A stretch of DNA of 6,749 nt from an uncultured Blautia sp. (GTDB taxonomy: Bacteria > Bacillota > Clostridia > Lachnospirales > Lachnospiraceae): assembly GCA_946538475.1 (NCBI GenBank), contig CAMNGN010000107.1, forward strand, positions 1 to 6,749, read 5' to 3'. This document shows positions 6,310-6,749 of this stretch, one piece after another. Position 1 is the stretch's first letter. Each line of letters begins with the position of its first letter. The notes below the pieces were generated by a model. The model ran no database searches. It was given only the letters and a program-made list of their open reading frames with translations, and was not told the DNA's origin. The position numbers and the translations under genes were made by a program.

Positions 6310-6749
6310 GCCCCGGTCACCTCCTTACAGATGGAAGCAAGCAAATCCATCTCTTCTTTTGTGTTCATCTCGGTGGCGCACCAGAGGATCCTTCCGTCTC
6401 CCAGGGGAAGGCCGCCGAGGATTCCTGCTTCTGCCAGAGCTTCGAGGATCATTTTATCGTCTTCACAGACGGTGACAAATTCGTGGAAGAATTCTTTGTC
6501 CGGATAAGCCTGCGCAAGACCTGCTGCTGCCAGAGCTTTCTGCAGATAATGCGCCTTTGAGGTGCACTGCACTGCTGCATCTTTGAAGCCGACGGGGCCC
6601 ATGGCCGCCAGGTAGGCCGTCGCGCGGAGTGCGCAGAGGGCCTCATTTGAGCAGATATTAGAAGAAGCTTTCTCGCGGCGGATGTGCTGCTCTCTTGCCT
6701 GGAGGGTCAGAACGTAAGCGCGGTTTCCTTCGCTGTCTACGGTCTGGCC
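6306..6749 (-). CDS. gcvPA: Glycine dehydrogenase (decarboxylating) subunit 1, C-terminal part (5' end outside window)
   Basis: The frame is open to the right window edge, giving the last 147 residues of a protein that is normally about 440-450. The visible part begins GQTVDSEGNRAYVLTLQ and continues REQHIRREKA then SNICSNEAL, a strongly conserved stretch of the alpha subunit of split glycine decarboxylases. Further on come GILGGLPLG and WCATEMNTKEEMDLL near the C-terminus, also typical. GcvPA pairs with GcvPB to form the active P-protein. An internal ATG at 6602 is not the start, since family-typical sequence continues upstream of it. The stop overlaps the gcvPB start by four bases. Confidence 0.95.
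   Translation of the reverse strand, partial: GQTVDSEGNRAYVLTLQAREQHIRREKASSNICSNEALCALRATAYLAAMGPVGFKDAAVQCTSKAHYLQKALAAAGLAQAYPDKEFFHEFVTVCEDDKMILEALAEAGILGGLPLGDGRILWCATEMNTKEEMDLLASICKEVTGA
6319..6326 (-). promoter_or_regulatory. Ribosome binding site of gcvPB inside the gcvPA 3' end
   Basis: AAGGAGGT on the minus strand is a near-perfect Shine-Dalgarno sequence 9 bases before the gcvPB ATG. It lies within the last codons of gcvPA, consistent with coupled translation across the ATGA overlap. Confidence 0.85.

Noticed and set aside
4840..6507. Plus-strand open frame of 555 codons opposite gcvPB and gcvPA
   Set aside because: It is a shadow of the well-supported gcvPB and gcvPA. Its product resembles no known family and it spans the end-to-start junction of two real genes.

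Overview
The window looks like a chromosomal segment of a low-to-mid GC Gram-positive anaerobe of the Clostridia. Lachnospiraceae is my best guess, not a firm call. The reasons are strong AGGAGG-type ribosome binding sites, a glycine decarboxylase split into two subunits (GcvPA/GcvPB), an OFA-family MFS carrier, and palindromic elements with a GGGGACGGTTC core of a kind I recall from clostridial genomes.

Layout, left to right. (1) Positions 1-101 hold a rho-independent terminator for a gene lying to the left, merged into a 25-bp-arm palindrome. (2) Positions 257-1474 (+) encode a complete 405-residue, 12-helix OFA-type MFS transporter with a probable extended -10 promoter. (3) Positions 1566-1679 hold a perfect 55-bp inverted repeat between two convergent genes. 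(4) Positions 1687-3276 (-) encode dihydrolipoyl dehydrogenase (LpdA), which is unusually long because two surface loops carry in-frame tandem repeats of 24 bp (8 aa) and 36 bp (12 aa). (5) Positions 3277-3751 hold no gene but contain a 64-bp tandem repeat array of six to seven units. (6) Positions 3752-4777 (-) encode lipoate-protein ligase A. (7) Positions 4912-6309 (-) encode GcvPB. (8) Positions 6306-6749 (-) hold the C-terminal part of GcvPA, cut by the window edge.

The minus-strand genes form a glycine cleavage operon in the order gcvPA-gcvPB-lplA-lpdA. GcvPA/PB decarboxylate glycine with PLP and pass the aminomethyl group to lipoylated GcvH. LplA would attach lipoate to GcvH, and LpdA re-oxidises the dihydrolipoyl arm with NAD+. 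gcvT and gcvH are not in the window and may lie beyond the right edge.

The enzymes are ordinary; the unusual part is the repeats. Three different tandem arrays (24, 36 and 64 bp) lie within about 1.4 kb in and just upstream of lpdA. Two large palindromes sharing a GGGGACGGTTC core flank the transporter gene. No CRISPR array, tRNA, rRNA, transposase gene or phage gene was seen.
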